This document shows positions 1-8,812 of a stretch of 64,000 nt of DNA, in pieces (positions within the stretch are counted from its first letter, which is position 1; each line of letters opens with the position of its first letter). The stretch is from contig DALYDA010000001.1 of the NCBI GenBank assembly GCA_031973435.1, forward strand, positions 1-64,000, written 5' to 3'. The position numbers were made by a program, and so were the translations under genes. This DNA comes from HK-STAS-PATE-34 sp031973435. GTDB lineage: Bacteria; Patescibacteriota; Minisyncoccia; Phycocordibacterales; UBA9973. The notes beneath the pieces were generated by a model. It did not search any database. It had not been told where the DNA came from and was given only the letters and a program-made list of their open reading frames with translations.

Positions 1-359
1 ACCTTGTCATCTACTTCACCACCGTCAACGAATTTCATTAGTCCGATTACTCTTATTTCTGCAACTGATCCTGGAACGAGTGGCTCTGTTACGTTTACTA
101 TCTCTATATCTAGTGGGTCTCCGTCGTAGTCCCAAGTTTGTGGGAGTGCGCCGTATGTAAATGGATATGCTAGAGATGAATATCCTACACGGTCCAATTT
201 TAGCTGACCACTTTCTGTTATGATCTCGTACTTATTTATAGATCCAGCAGATACTTCTATAACAGAGTTCACGATACCTTCCTCTTCTTTTGAGAATGTT
301 GGAAGTACGTGGATAAGGTTGTACATGTACTTTGATGGGGGAACGTTTATGTTGGCCAT
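1..359 (-). CDS. ppa: Inorganic pyrophosphatase (partial, C-terminus beyond window)
   Basis: Hydrolyses pyrophosphate to phosphate in the cytosol, pulling biosynthetic reactions forward. About 119 N-terminal codons are visible; the 3' end lies outside the window. Family I motifs are present: INKYEI near residues 41-46, LDRVGYSSLAYPFTYG near 55-70, and the metal-binding signature DGDPLD at 79-84, followed by IGLMKFVDGGEVDDK. The N-terminus is some 15-20 residues longer than in short bacterial enzymes. The ATG at 359-357 is preceded by an AT-rich element rather than a Shine-Dalgarno sequence. It lies downstream of nusA on the same strand, about 50 nt away. The family assignment is firm. Confidence 0.93.
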   Translation of the reverse strand, partial: MANINVPPSKYMYNLIHVLPTFSKEEEGIVNSVIEVSAGSINKYEIITESGQLKLDRVGYSSLAYPFTYGALPQTWDYDGDPLDIEIVNVTEPLVPGSVAEIRVIGLMKFVDGGEVDDK

Positions 360-400
360 ATTAATTAGTGATTAGGGATAAGTAATAAGTGAATAGTGGG
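360..400 (-). repeat. Dispersed pre-start element, copy upstream of ppa
   Basis: Read on the minus strand, this stretch begins CCACTATTCACTTATTACTT and continues TATCCCTAATCACTAATTAAT directly into the ppa ATG. It aligns with the stretch before nusA with roughly nine mismatches over 39 positions, and more weakly with those before rplX and rpsN. Its function is unknown. It could be a degenerate dispersed repeat or a translation-leader sequence. Confidence 0.5.
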
Positions 401-408
401 AAAAGAAG

Positions 409-1626
409 CTATTCTTTTGTTTCGACTACTTCTTCTGGGACTGATTCTTCAGAATCCTCCTTTAAAGATGACAGGGGTGCGAAGCCTTCTTCGTTCTCTG
501 TCGGTATTTCGATTGCTTCACCTCCTGCTCCTTTGATATCTATTTTCCAACCAGTAAGCTTTGCAGCAAGACGAACGTTTTGTCCTCCTTTTCCGATAGC
601 CAATGAAAGTTGATCTTCAGCAACTTCTACATGTGCTTGGTGTTCTGCTTCATTTACTTGTATGTCGAGTACTCTTGCAGGAGATAGTGAGTTTGCAACG
701 AATCGAGCAGGATCAGATGACCAAGGAATGATATCTATTTTCTCAGGTGAAATCTCACTCATAACTGTTGTTACTCGAATACCCTTTTGTCCAACACATG
801 ACCCAACTGGATCTACATGTTCGTCATCTGAGTGCACAGCAATCTTTGTTCTAGATCCAGCTTCACGTGCGATGGCCTTTATCTCTACAACACCACTTGC
901 AACTTCTGGAGCTTCCATTTTGAAAAGTTCCTCTATGAAGCGTGGGTGTGTACGAGAGAGTTTGAGTGTTACTCCTCGAGGGCCTTCCTCAACAGCGTAT
1001 AGATAGGCCTTTACTCTTTCACCTCGTTTGTAATATTCACCAGGAGCTTGTTCTTCTGCAGAGATGATACCAGTTGCTCGTCCTAGGTCGAGTATGACCA
1101 TACCTCGTTCAACTTTTTGGATTATTCCAGATACGATCTCACCTTCACGTCCACCAAACTCACCAACAATAGCTCCACGTTCTGCTTCGCGGATTTTCTG
1201 GATTATTACTTGCTTTGCTGTTTGTGCTGCGATACGTCCAAAGTCTGTCTTTGTCTCAAGAGGAAAAACTATTTCATCTTCAAGTTTGGCGTCACTCTTT
1301 ATTATTTTTGCGTCATCAACAAAGATGTGGTGCTCCTCATTGTATCGTACTCTGTCGTCTGACAGGTCTACCTTTGCTTCCTCCTCTTCGTCAGTAGAAG
1401 GGATACGAACAACAGATTCGTCTACAACTATCTTTACTTGTTCGAACTCCATATCTCCGCTTTCCAAATCAAATTTACATCTAACAATCTGTCCTTTCTT
1501 TCCGTATTCTTTTTTGTAAGCAGCAGCCAGAGACTGTTCTATTGCCTCTATGATCTTTTCTTTCGGTATTTTCTTTTCCTCTTCTAGTTGCTCAAGAGCT
1601 GAGTTTAGTATTTTTAGATCTAACAT
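409..1626 (-). CDS. nusA: Transcription termination/antitermination factor NusA
   Basis: RNA polymerase-binding elongation factor that modulates pausing, termination and antitermination. The 405-residue order is canonical: an N-terminal polymerase-binding domain (about 1-115), an S1 domain (about 140-205, with EGEIVSGIIQKVERGMVILD), and two KH domains, the first carrying GSCVGQKG and the second LAIGKGGQNVRLA. It ends in an acidic, Glu-rich tail of roughly 40 residues and lacks the two acidic repeats of the 495-residue E. coli protein, a common short form. ppa follows on the same strand. No Shine-Dalgarno sequence is seen; the start codon follows a copy of the dispersed element. Confidence 0.95.
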   Translation of the reverse strand: MLDLKILNSALEQLEEEKKIPKEKIIEAIEQSLAAAYKKEYGKKGQIVRCKFDLESGDMEFEQVKIVVDESVVRIPSTDEEEEAKVDLSDDRVRYNEEHHIFVDDAKIIKSDAKLEDEIVFPLETKTDFGRIAAQTAKQVIIQKIREAERGAIVGEFGGREGEIVSGIIQKVERGMVILDLGRATGIISAEEQAPGEYYKRGERVKAYLYAVEEGPRGVTLKLSRTHPRFIEELFKMEAPEVASGVVEIKAIAREAGSRTKIAVHSDDEHVDPVGSCVGQKGIRVTTVMSEISPEKIDIIPWSSDPARFVANSLSPARVLDIQVNEAEHQAHVEVAEDQLSLAIGKGGQNVRLAAKLTGWKIDIKGAGGEAIEIPTENEEGFAPLSSLKEDSEESVPEEVVETKE

Positions 1627-1672
1627 ATGTTTAGCGAATAGGGATTGGTGAGAAGCGAACAGTGGAGTGCTT
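1627..1672 (-). repeat. Dispersed pre-start element, copy upstream of nusA
   Basis: On the minus strand this reads CCACTGTTCGCTTCTCACC followed by AATCCCTATTCGCTAAACAT, directly abutting the nusA ATG. It aligns column by column with the copy before ppa, sharing CCACT, TTC, CTT, ATCCCTA and CTAA blocks. The role is unknown. Confidence 0.5.
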
Positions 1673-1843
1673 ATGCAATCTTGTATTCTTTAAATCTCCC
1701 AATATCTATTTATTAAGTTGTAATGATTTCAACTAAAGGTTTTTACCTGTAGAGGAAATTTTTCTATTAAAAAATGCCGGTTTTGCGACCGACCTTTTAC
1801 AAGCGAAGTATATATTATTAACAATCAAAAGTCAAAAATTACT

Positions 1844-1872
1844 TTGACAAACTCTAATAACTGTAGTATCAT
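1844..1872 (+). promoter_or_regulatory. Sigma70-type promoter for the histidine phosphatase gene
   Basis: TTGACA at 1844-1849 and TATCAT at 1867-1872 are separated by 17 nt, with the start codon 20 nt further on. A perfect -35 and a 5/6 -10 at ideal spacing make this one of the clearer promoters in the window. Confidence 0.8.
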
Positions 1873-1892
1873 TTAATGAAAATATATAGTCG

Positions 1893-2552
1893 ATGAAAAA
1901 GAATATCTTTCTTGTAAGACATGGGGAATCAATGGAAGATTTAAATAATCAAATATATTCTGAAATTACCGATTTTCAGATACCATTGACCCTAGAGGGA
2001 ATTGAACAAGTCAAAAATCTTGCTTACGATCTAAGTACAAAGTGCACAGCCAAAACGGTGATATTTCACCCTTCATGTAAAAGAGTAAAACAAACTGCTC
2101 AAATTTTGTTTCAAAAAATCGATTCGGTCAAGGAAATGATTGAAGATGAAAGATTGATAAAAATTAATTGGGGCAGTGTAAAACTTGAGAATAGGAAGCA
2201 ACATGAAAAGAGAAGATATGAAGTGGGAGTTTTGGATTACCGCTTTCCTGATGGCGAGAATGGTAGAGATGTAGTCGAGAGAACAAAATTGTTTATTAGA
2301 GAGCTCGTTCAGATTATTAAGCTCAGAGATTTTGAGAATATAATAATCGTAAGTCATGGGTTCAACTATCGCATTATTCTCATGCTATTGTTATCATTGA
2401 GTGAGGAAACTTTTACTGATTTGGCTAACCCGCCACATTGCTTTTGTTCGCAATTGGAATACGAAGATGGAAAGTTTTTGATTAATTCGGAATTACTGAA
2501 GTATGATCGTAGTGCCAATAAGAGCTATATCGAAAAGACAGGCCCAAACTGA
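1893..2552 (+). CDS. Histidine phosphatase superfamily protein (phosphoglycerate mutase-like)
   Basis: A 219-residue cytosolic protein of the histidine phosphatase superfamily. The catalytic RHG motif is at residues 9-11 (FLVRHGES), so His10 is the predicted phospho-acceptor. The second conserved histidine is in IIIVSHGFNY near residue 153. Substrates in this superfamily range from sugar phosphates to nucleotides and proteins and cannot be told from sequence. It opens a short plus-strand run with the Nudix and ATP-grasp-like genes but has its own promoter at 1844-1872 and a terminator overlapping its last codons. It stops at TGA, evidence for standard use of that codon. Confidence 0.85.
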   Translation: MKKNIFLVRHGESMEDLNNQIYSEITDFQIPLTLEGIEQVKNLAYDLSTKCTAKTVIFHPSCKRVKQTAQILFQKIDSVKEMIEDERLIKINWGSVKLENRKQHEKRRYEVGVLDYRFPDGENGRDVVERTKLFIRELVQIIKLRDFENIIIVSHGFNYRIILMLLLSLSEETFTDLANPPHCFCSQLEYEDGKFLINSELLKYDRSANKSYIEKTGPN

Positions 2553-2573
2553 GATTTGGGCTTTTTCTTTTTT
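2542..2573 (+). terminator. Intrinsic terminator overlapping the end of the histidine phosphatase gene
   Basis: GCCCAAA at 2542-2548 pairs with TTTGGGC at 2555-2561, followed by a T-rich run. The 5' arm lies inside the last codons of the gene, a compact arrangement seen repeatedly in this window. Confidence 0.8.
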
Positions 2574-2592
2574 AGGCATAGAATAAATTGGT

Positions 2593-3090
2593 ATGGAAAC
2601 TATTAACGATAAAGATATTTTTGGTACTGACGTAGAGCCAGTACAAAATACAGAAGATTGGGACCAAAGACAGGCGGTAAAGATGATTATTTTTGATGAC
2701 CAAAAAAAGATTGCCCTCGTGGGAACTAAGTACATGCTCTTTCCTGGTGGAGGAATAGAACTAGGTGAAAATATCGAACAAGCTGCAAAAAGAGAAGCCG
2801 AGGAGGAGGTTGGATGTAAAATAAAAAATATAAATATAATAGGAGAAATATTGGAGCTCAAGTCAAAAATCAAGAGACGTCAGATCACGACCTTTGTAAC
2901 TGCAGAATTGGATGGAGAAAAGGGTCTTCCGACAACTAAACAAGAAGATGAGCAAGGAATAAAGATTTATTGGTTATCAAGAGAAGAGGCAATAAAGGTT
3001 TTAGAAGAACAAGAGACATCCATTCCCTTAGAAAGCTACAACTCTAAATTTAATGCAAGGACAAATAATATTTTTATCAAAAAGATATAA
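2593..3090 (+). CDS. Nudix hydrolase
   Basis: Predicted hydrolase of nucleoside diphosphates linked to another moiety, 165 residues. The Nudix box is complete (Gx5Ex7REUxEExGU): Gly53, Glu59, Arg67-Glu68, Glu71-Glu72, Gly74, in the stretch GGIELGENIEQAAKREAEEE. The substrate is not inferable. The ATP-grasp-like gene starts 6 nt after its stop, so the two are probably cotranscribed. An N-terminal extension of about 25 residues precedes the fold. Confidence 0.88.
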   Translation: METINDKDIFGTDVEPVQNTEDWDQRQAVKMIIFDDQKKIALVGTKYMLFPGGGIELGENIEQAAKREAEEEVGCKIKNINIIGEILELKSKIKRRQITTFVTAELDGEKGLPTTKQEDEQGIKIYWLSREEAIKVLEEQETSIPLESYNSKFNARTNNIFIKKI

Positions 3091-3095
3091 GATTT

Positions 3096-4118
3096 ATGCG
3101 TAATATTTTGTTACTTAGAGATTACAGAGATCAGTTCTACTTTTCAACCAAAAAAAGAGGGGCTTCTTTAGATATGGAAAAACTCAAACACTTTTTTCAG
3201 GAAAGAGACTTCGATTTAAAAGTAGAAAACTTTATTGACGTAGATTTCAGGAATAGAAATTATAATAATTGTCTAGTTCTTTACCAGTCTTCCGAAGACC
3301 CAAGCTTATATTATAAGGATTACATAGAGGATATTCTTCTTGGGTTACAAATGAGTGGAGCCATTCTTGTTCCTGAATTTAAATTTTTTAGAGCCCATCA
3401 TAATAAGGTATTTATGGAGATTCTTAGAGATCTTTCCGTTTTAAGCAGTATAAAAAATATAAAGTCAAATAACTTTGGCACTTACGAAGAATATCTTAAA
3501 AACGAAACTTTTTTTGATAACAGAACTTATGTTTTTAAGGTAGGAGCTGGGTCAAGAAGCAAAGGAGTTAAACTGCTTGAACCGGGTAAGGTAAAAAATA
3601 AAATAGTATATAGGTTTTCTAAATCAGCAACATTGCATAACTTAAGATGGAAAATATCAAAAATTCTTTTTAATAAAGAGTACGTCCCACAATCTAACAA
3701 TAGAAGAAAGTTTATAGTTCAAACTTTTATCACAGAACTCAAAGGTGATTACAGAATCCTTGTTTACGATAAGAAGTATTATGTTTTACATAGAGATGTT
3801 AGAGACAATAATTTTACAGCAAGCGGAAGTGGCAGAATAACTTTTAATATAAAATTACCAGACGGACTTTTAGACTTTGCTAAAAGTGTTTATGAGGCTT
3901 TTAATGTGCCATTTATATCCTTAGATATAGGGTATAAAGATAACACTTTTTTCCTTTTTGAGTTCCAATTTGTATGTTTAGGTCAATATGCTATTGAAAA
4001 GTCTACTTTTTTCTATTCAATCAAAGATTCAAGTTGGGTTATTACAAAGGAAATTCCTTGTGTTGAGTTGGAATTTGTAAGTTCTACTGTTTCTTTCATA
4101 AAAAGAAACAACCTATAA
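3096..4118 (+). CDS. ATP-grasp-like protein of unknown substrate
   Basis: A 340-residue protein I place tentatively in the ATP-grasp fold. Supporting segments are a glycine-rich loop FKVGAGSRSKGVKLL (about 148-162), a beta strand with basic residues FIVQTFITELKGDYRILVYD (about 208-227) resembling the strand before the metal site, and a late acidic segment LDIGYKDNTFFLFEFQF like the Mg-binding D/E-x-N region. Known family members ligate a carboxylate to an amine or thiol using ATP. It follows the Nudix gene by 6 nt. Lysine and isoleucine content is high, and no signal peptide is visible. The alternative is a RimK-like remnant. Confidence 0.55.
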   Translation: MRNILLLRDYRDQFYFSTKKRGASLDMEKLKHFFQERDFDLKVENFIDVDFRNRNYNNCLVLYQSSEDPSLYYKDYIEDILLGLQMSGAILVPEFKFFRAHHNKVFMEILRDLSVLSSIKNIKSNNFGTYEEYLKNETFFDNRTYVFKVGAGSRSKGVKLLEPGKVKNKIVYRFSKSATLHNLRWKISKILFNKEYVPQSNNRRKFIVQTFITELKGDYRILVYDKKYYVLHRDVRDNNFTASGSGRITFNIKLPDGLLDFAKSVYEAFNVPFISLDIGYKDNTFFLFEFQFVCLGQYAIEKSTFFYSIKDSSWVITKEIPCVELEFVSSTVSFIKRNNL

Positions 4119-4200
4119 GGTGATCTAACTCTTGGTTTCCACAGCTGATTCTTTGTTAGCCAGTTGGACAAGTATATTTATGATACAATTGAGAGTAATT

Positions 4201-4479
4201 ATGGAAAATGAAATTCAAAAGGAACAAAATATAATATCACCGATTATCAATCCAGAAATAGGTCAACCCAAATCTAAAAAAGCGTTTGTGATAGTTACAA
4301 CTGTTGTTTTGCTAGTATTAGCAGTTGGCATAGCATGGTTCGCAGACTATAGAAAGAACAACAGCATAAGCGATGAAGAAAAGGCAACTATCGTAAATGA
4401 ACTAACTCAAAAAGATGAACCTATTAACAACTTACAAAGAGATGCGATGATGGATCAAATCTTCAATTCAAACCAATAG
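4201..4479 (+). CDS. Small single-pass membrane protein, unknown
   Basis: A 92-residue protein: a polar cytosolic N-terminus of about 35 residues, one hydrophobic segment (AFVIVTTVVLLVLAVGIAWF) and a charged C-terminal tail of about 40 residues. The ATG at 4201 is chosen over one 69 nt upstream because an extended -10 (TGATACAAT, 4181-4189) would start transcription near 4196. The gene ends 2 nt before the large surface-protein gene, so the two are probably coupled. No family was recognised. Confidence 0.6.
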   Translation: MENEIQKEQNIISPIINPEIGQPKSKKAFVIVTTVVLLVLAVGIAWFADYRKNNSISDEEKATIVNELTQKDEPINNLQRDAMMDQIFNSNQ

Positions 4480-4480
4480 T

Positions 4481-6544
4481 ATGTTCAAAATACTTAACAT
4501 AAAGACGGTTACAGCTTTGGTTATAGTTTTATCCCTATTTGTAATGTCTAGAGAAGCTTCTGCTGGGACAGGAGACAACCTTTCAGGTTGGGCATGGTCA
4601 TCGAAGGTTGGATGGATATCTTTTAACTGTACAACTCTGGCAGATGGATGTGATGTACTAGGAGATATTGGCGCTGGAGACGACGCAGGAGATTTGGGTG
4701 GAGGAGGGGGTGGAGGAGGGGGAGGAACCGGAACAGGGGGCACAGGTGACGGGGCTTATATAAAAGGATTACTAAAGAAAGTCGCTATGGAAGGGATAGA
4801 AGGTGCAAAATACAGTGATCCATTTTCATACTTAAAAAATACATTCTCTTTCATAACTGACAATTTCAATAAGAATAAAAACGAGGCATACGCAGATGAT
4901 CTTCCTGGCGGAGGTGCTCTTGGTAGTTCTGTAAACTATGGTGTAAGAGTAAACACTACAACAGGTGCGATTTCTGGTTGGGCGTGGTCCGACAATGTGG
5001 GTTGGATATCTTTCAATGCATCAACAGGATGTCCAGACACACCTTGTTCTCCTACTATGGACATGGAAAGCGGTTATTGGAGCGGATGGGCGAGAGCGAC
5101 AGCAGGAGGAGATGTTGCAACTGATGGTTGGGATGGTTGGATATCACTTTCTTGTAAGAATCATGCGATCGTGTGCCTAAATCCATATAGAGTACAAGTA
5201 TCTCCACTCACCGGGGAGGTTTCAGCAGAAAACAGATTTGCATGGGGAGCTGACGTCATGGGCTGGATCAATTTTTGGGATGTAACACTAGATGTAACAG
5301 CGCCAATTGTTTCACTCTCAGCGTCACCTATCACAGTTATGGATGGAGGATCGACAACACTTACATGGTGGTCACTAAATACGACTTCATGTACTGCAAG
5401 TTCCTCAGATGCACTTTGGTCTGGAGTTAAGCCACTTGAAAACTATGTAGGTGAAGTGGTTATACCTTCTGGAGAAATGGCACTACTCGGTACTGATGGT
5501 CTAATGCACTACTATACAAACTACTCATTGAGTTGTGTCGGTGAAGACGGAAGCACTGCGAGTTCCGAGGCTTTGGTTGAGGTGTCTGTGCCAGAAGGAG
5601 CACTGGGAGATCTAGTTTTGCAAGCGACTCCAACAGTTGCAACTCCTGACAATGGTTACAAAGTTAAACTCACATGGTCTTCACCATCTGACATAGACAT
5701 GAACGCATGTTTTGGAAACGCAACAAATATAACTGGTGCACCGATACCCGGAACTGGATGGGATGGACCAAAGACAAGTCTAAATGCTTCAAACATGTAC
5801 ACAGCAAGTACAGGAGGGGAGACAATCACAGTGCCACAAAACCCTACAAGATTTAAGATCCAGTGTATTAACGGTGATACTGGGTTACCTGAGACAGCAT
5901 ACACAGACGTTACAAGAGGTGCTCTAACACCAAGTGTAACAATATCTGCAAGTGGAATATCTGGGACACCTGGTTCATATACCGCAGACTTGTCATGGAC
6001 AACATCAAATCTAACTTCATGTGTTGCAAGTAATGAAGATGGTATAACAGCATGGAATGGATCGAAGTCTGCATCCGAAGGTACTCACAGCCAAGACAAC
6101 GTATCAGTAGAGGATGATGGAACTACATATACTATAGAATGTAGCGGCCCATATGGAGTAGATGAAGACTCTGTAACAGTTATTCCAGATGAATGTGCTC
6201 CTGGAGATGATGGGTGTGATATTGTCGGACCATGGGTTGGACTTACATATTCAAATTTCGTTCACGATGCGCTTGTTGGAACAACAAAGTTGATATGGCA
6301 AACTCAAGATCTCGCTAGTTGTACTGCTAGTTCAACAGAGCCAACATCGGGTTGGACAGGAGATGTAACCGCAAGTCCAGATGGAGTCTATAGTATGTCT
6401 GGTATCGGTTGGACCGCGACTACAGATACATATACAATTAGTTGTATAGGCGAAGAAGGTGAAGATGTAAGTGATAGTATAACTTTGGATATGACAACTC
6501 CAACAAATCCAGCACCTATTACTCCTATCTATGAAGAATTTTAA
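4481..6544 (+). CDS. Large secreted surface protein with GWAWS-VGWISF repeats and Ig-like domains
   Basis: A 687-residue exported protein. A signal peptide (about 1-28, ending SREASAG) is followed by a GWAWSSKVGWISFNC motif, a Gly-rich linker (about 73-89), a second motif GWAWSDNVGWISFNA (about 167-181), and degenerate copies DGWDGWISLSC and WGADVMGWINFWD. The C-terminal two thirds are beta-rich repeats of about 90 residues with paired cysteines and a recurring pattern of Trp, SCTASS and YTISCIG, which look like Ig-like domains. It is probably cell-surface and adhesive. Three small secreted paralogues follow, the first after 11 nt. No sortase motif or C-terminal membrane anchor was seen. Confidence 0.75.
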   Translation: MFKILNIKTVTALVIVLSLFVMSREASAGTGDNLSGWAWSSKVGWISFNCTTLADGCDVLGDIGAGDDAGDLGGGGGGGGGGTGTGGTGDGAYIKGLLKKVAMEGIEGAKYSDPFSYLKNTFSFITDNFNKNKNEAYADDLPGGGALGSSVNYGVRVNTTTGAISGWAWSDNVGWISFNASTGCPDTPCSPTMDMESGYWSGWARATAGGDVATDGWDGWISLSCKNHAIVCLNPYRVQVSPLTGEVSAENRFAWGADVMGWINFWDVTLDVTAPIVSLSASPITVMDGGSTTLTWWSLNTTSCTASSSDALWSGVKPLENYVGEVVIPSGEMALLGTDGLMHYYTNYSLSCVGEDGSTASSEALVEVSVPEGALGDLVLQATPTVATPDNGYKVKLTWSSPSDIDMNACFGNATNITGAPIPGTGWDGPKTSLNASNMYTASTGGETITVPQNPTRFKIQCINGDTGLPETAYTDVTRGALTPSVTISASGISGTPGSYTADLSWTTSNLTSCVASNEDGITAWNGSKSASEGTHSQDNVSVEDDGTTYTIECSGPYGVDEDSVTVIPDECAPGDDGCDIVGPWVGLTYSNFVHDALVGTTKLIWQTQDLASCTASSTEPTSGWTGDVTASPDGVYSMSGIGWTATTDTYTISCIGEEGEDVSDSITLDMTTPTNPAPITPIYEEF

Positions 6545-6555
6545 TTAAACAAAAT

Positions 6556-7245
6556 ATGAAAAAATCTGAAATTCTAAAATCAATAAAAATAGCATTGCTT
6601 TCCTTTGTACTTCTAATAGGAGTGGGAACTGTATTTGCAGATGAATGGACAGCACCACCATGTGGGGCTCCAGATTGCAATACAGCAACTCCGATAAATA
6701 TTGGTAACGCTACACAAACAAAAGAAGGAGACCTAGATTTTAACAACTGGCTCTACGTAGACAGACTTCATTCTCTTGGATCTGCAACATTTTTTGATGA
6801 AGTCAGGATTGGTTCAGCAGGTGAGGCAGGAGACCCAAGCCTTTCTGTTTTGGGAGATGTAACACTTTACAATCTTAGTTCAAATAATACAGACAACGAA
6901 GGAACGACTTATCCAAATCCAGTGTGTGTGAAAACAGATGGAACGCTTTCACTTTGTGACTCTGTAGAAGTTGTAGTCCCAGAAGTCCCTACTTTAAGCG
7001 GTGAGTTTCGAGTAAAGAGAGTTACTGGTTCTGGTTCGGGTACAGTTGCAACTTGTTTTGAGGAATTACCTTATATTGTTGGAGGTGGTGGATACTGCAT
7101 AAATGCAGCAGGGATTATAGATCCAACAGTTAGAAAATCTGAACCAGTAAAGAGTGGGGAGGTATTTTATAACGCATGGAGAGTAGAGTGTGCCCAAGGT
7201 GGAGCAGATGTATCTGCTGTTGCGTTCGCCCATTGCTCTGACTAG
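6556..7245 (+). CDS. Secreted cysteine-containing protein, paralogue 1 of 3
   Basis: A 229-residue exported protein of unknown function. It starts MKKSEILKSIKIALLSFVLL with a signal peptide ending near VFADEW. A short Cys/Pro-rich segment (APPCGAPDCN) follows, then a middle domain with YPNPVCVKTDGTLSLCDS, and a C-terminal domain with LPYIVGGGGYC and a final WRVECAQGG. The same plan recurs in the next two genes, which points to tandem duplication. Spacing is 11 nt from the upstream surface-protein gene and 24 nt to the next copy. Confidence 0.7.
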   Translation: MKKSEILKSIKIALLSFVLLIGVGTVFADEWTAPPCGAPDCNTATPINIGNATQTKEGDLDFNNWLYVDRLHSLGSATFFDEVRIGSAGEAGDPSLSVLGDVTLYNLSSNNTDNEGTTYPNPVCVKTDGTLSLCDSVEVVVPEVPTLSGEFRVKRVTGSGSGTVATCFEELPYIVGGGGYCINAAGIIDPTVRKSEPVKSGEVFYNAWRVECAQGGADVSAVAFAHCSD

Positions 7246-7269
7246 CTATCAATTTTATATAAATAATTT

Positions 7270-8031
7270 ATGAAAATTAAAAACTTTGAAATAGTGAAAA
7301 ATATAAAAATCTTGGCGATAGCTGTCCTTTTCTTTGTTGGTTTTTCCTTGGTGAGCTCATGGGTGGGTCCGACATCCTCTGCTCCATATGAGAACATAGA
7401 ATCTTCACTGAACTCTAGTAGTATTACGCAATACAGAACAGGAAACCTTGTAGTGAAAGATGATCCAGGCTTGGACGATGGTACACTGGAAGGAAGTGTA
7501 TCAGCTGACAAAATTACTGTTATAGGATCTTCTTACGGACCTTCTTATTTCTTTAATCAATTCAACATAGGTAATCCATATATAGAAACAGGAGCAGATA
7601 CAGATCCAAAGCTTGTGTCGGAAGTGAATTCCACAATAACATTTTCTAAATTATCTAGTTCAAATAATGTTGGTGCAGCATATCCAGCAAAAGTTTGTGT
7701 AGGAAGTGATGGCCAGATTGCTTTGTGTGAAAGCATGGAAACTGATCCGGAAGAGATATACAGCGCATCTAATTATATAAAGATTGTTGGACAGACATTT
7801 ACTAATGTTGACAGTGTGCAATCATTATCATGTCCAGCAGATTATCCAGTAGAAATAAACTCCGGAGTAGTGTGTTCAAATGGCTCTGATGAGATTTATA
7901 GAAATATCGTAAACCAAGATATCTTTGTTGATGATACTAACGGGGTAATTATGGTCGGAGATTCTTCTGCTCAAGGAGATTGTACTGGGAATAATTTTGA
8001 CATTAAAGTTTGGGCAATTTGTGCAAAATAA
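7270..8031 (+). CDS. Secreted cysteine-containing protein, paralogue 2 of 3
   Basis: A 253-residue exported protein with the same layout as its neighbours: N-terminal hydrophobic signal (ILAIAVLFFVGFSLVSSW), a middle segment YPAKVCVGSDGQIALCES matching paralogue 1, and a C-terminal domain with CPADYPVEINSGVVCSNG and a final KVWAICAK. It is the most divergent of the three: the GGGGYC loop is replaced and the early Cys pair is missing. It is likely in one transcription unit with the flanking copies. Function unknown. Confidence 0.7.
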   Translation: MKIKNFEIVKNIKILAIAVLFFVGFSLVSSWVGPTSSAPYENIESSLNSSSITQYRTGNLVVKDDPGLDDGTLEGSVSADKITVIGSSYGPSYFFNQFNIGNPYIETGADTDPKLVSEVNSTITFSKLSSSNNVGAAYPAKVCVGSDGQIALCESMETDPEEIYSASNYIKIVGQTFTNVDSVQSLSCPADYPVEINSGVVCSNGSDEIYRNIVNQDIFVDDTNGVIMVGDSSAQGDCTGNNFDIKVWAICAK

Positions 8032-8035
8032 TATT

Positions 8036-8791
8036 ATGAAAAAAAATGAAATTTTAAAATCTTTTAAACTAGCTTTGGTGGCTTCATTCTTTATTATTGG
8101 ACTAAGTGTTGTTTCTGCTTATGATTGGGAAGCTCCAGGATGTACTCCTCCAGGATGTGACGCATCAACAGAAGGTCCTTCGTATGAGGCTTTGGATACA
8201 AGTAACATTTCACAATCAAAGTCTGGTAAGTTATATATCGAGGATGATACTAGTACTCTCTTAGAAGAAGGTAACTTAACAGTAGATCGCATATATGCAT
8301 GGAATACAACGTATTTCTATGATCGTGTGGTTGTGGGAGTTCCAATTTTTCCTTTGTTTTCTCCAGATTTGTTTGTTAAGAGCACTGTGAGACTCAAAAA
8401 TCTTGGAATAGAAAACGGCTTAGAAAATTCGGATATAGTATACGAAGCAAATCTGTGTTCTGATGAAGATGGGAATTTGATTGCATGTAATTTGACTGAA
8501 GGCATCGTAGACAATACTCCTTTCTTCTCAGCTTCTACAGACATAACAATAGTAAAAAGTTCTATAGATTCTGATCTTTCTTCAGAAGTCACAGTTGCTT
8601 GTCCGGGTGCTTATCCTTATATAATTGGAGGAGGTGGTTATTGTCAGGACGGGGGATTCTTGGAAGGAAAAGGTATAAAAAAATCAGAGCCAGCGGACCT
8701 TGGTCTTGGTGGTGCGGGTTATGATGGTTGGAAGATAAGTTGTAATGTTTCTGGTCAATTGATAGAAGTTTATGCAGTTTGTTCAAAATAA
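8036..8791 (+). CDS. Secreted cysteine-containing protein, paralogue 3 of 3
   Basis: A 251-residue exported protein. The ATG at 8036 (MKKNEILKSFKLALVASF) is chosen because it reproduces the start of paralogue 1; an in-frame ATG 39 nt upstream would overlap the preceding gene. It has a signal peptide ending near VVSAYDW, the early Cys pair PGCTPPGCD, and a C-terminal domain CPGAYPYIIGGGGYC with a final WKISCNVSGQLIEVYAVC. The terminator at 8813-8841 closes the run. Conserved cysteines suggest disulphide-stabilised extracellular domains. Function unknown. Confidence 0.7.
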   Translation: MKKNEILKSFKLALVASFFIIGLSVVSAYDWEAPGCTPPGCDASTEGPSYEALDTSNISQSKSGKLYIEDDTSTLLEEGNLTVDRIYAWNTTYFYDRVVVGVPIFPLFSPDLFVKSTVRLKNLGIENGLENSDIVYEANLCSDEDGNLIACNLTEGIVDNTPFFSASTDITIVKSSIDSDLSSEVTVACPGAYPYIIGGGGYCQDGGFLEGKGIKKSEPADLGLGGAGYDGWKISCNVSGQLIEVYAVCSK

Positions 8792-8812
8792 AATTTAATT
8801 AATTTAAAAAAT

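Noticed and set aside
2550..2552. TGA recoded as glycine, as in Gracilibacteria/SR1
   Set aside because: TGA ends the histidine phosphatase frame exactly at a terminator, and known protein families here contain no internal TGA.
4697..4733. Glycine-codon tract of the surface protein as a phase-variation switch
   Set aside because: The tract mixes GGT, GGA and GGG codons and has no long homopolymer, so slippage is not strongly favoured.
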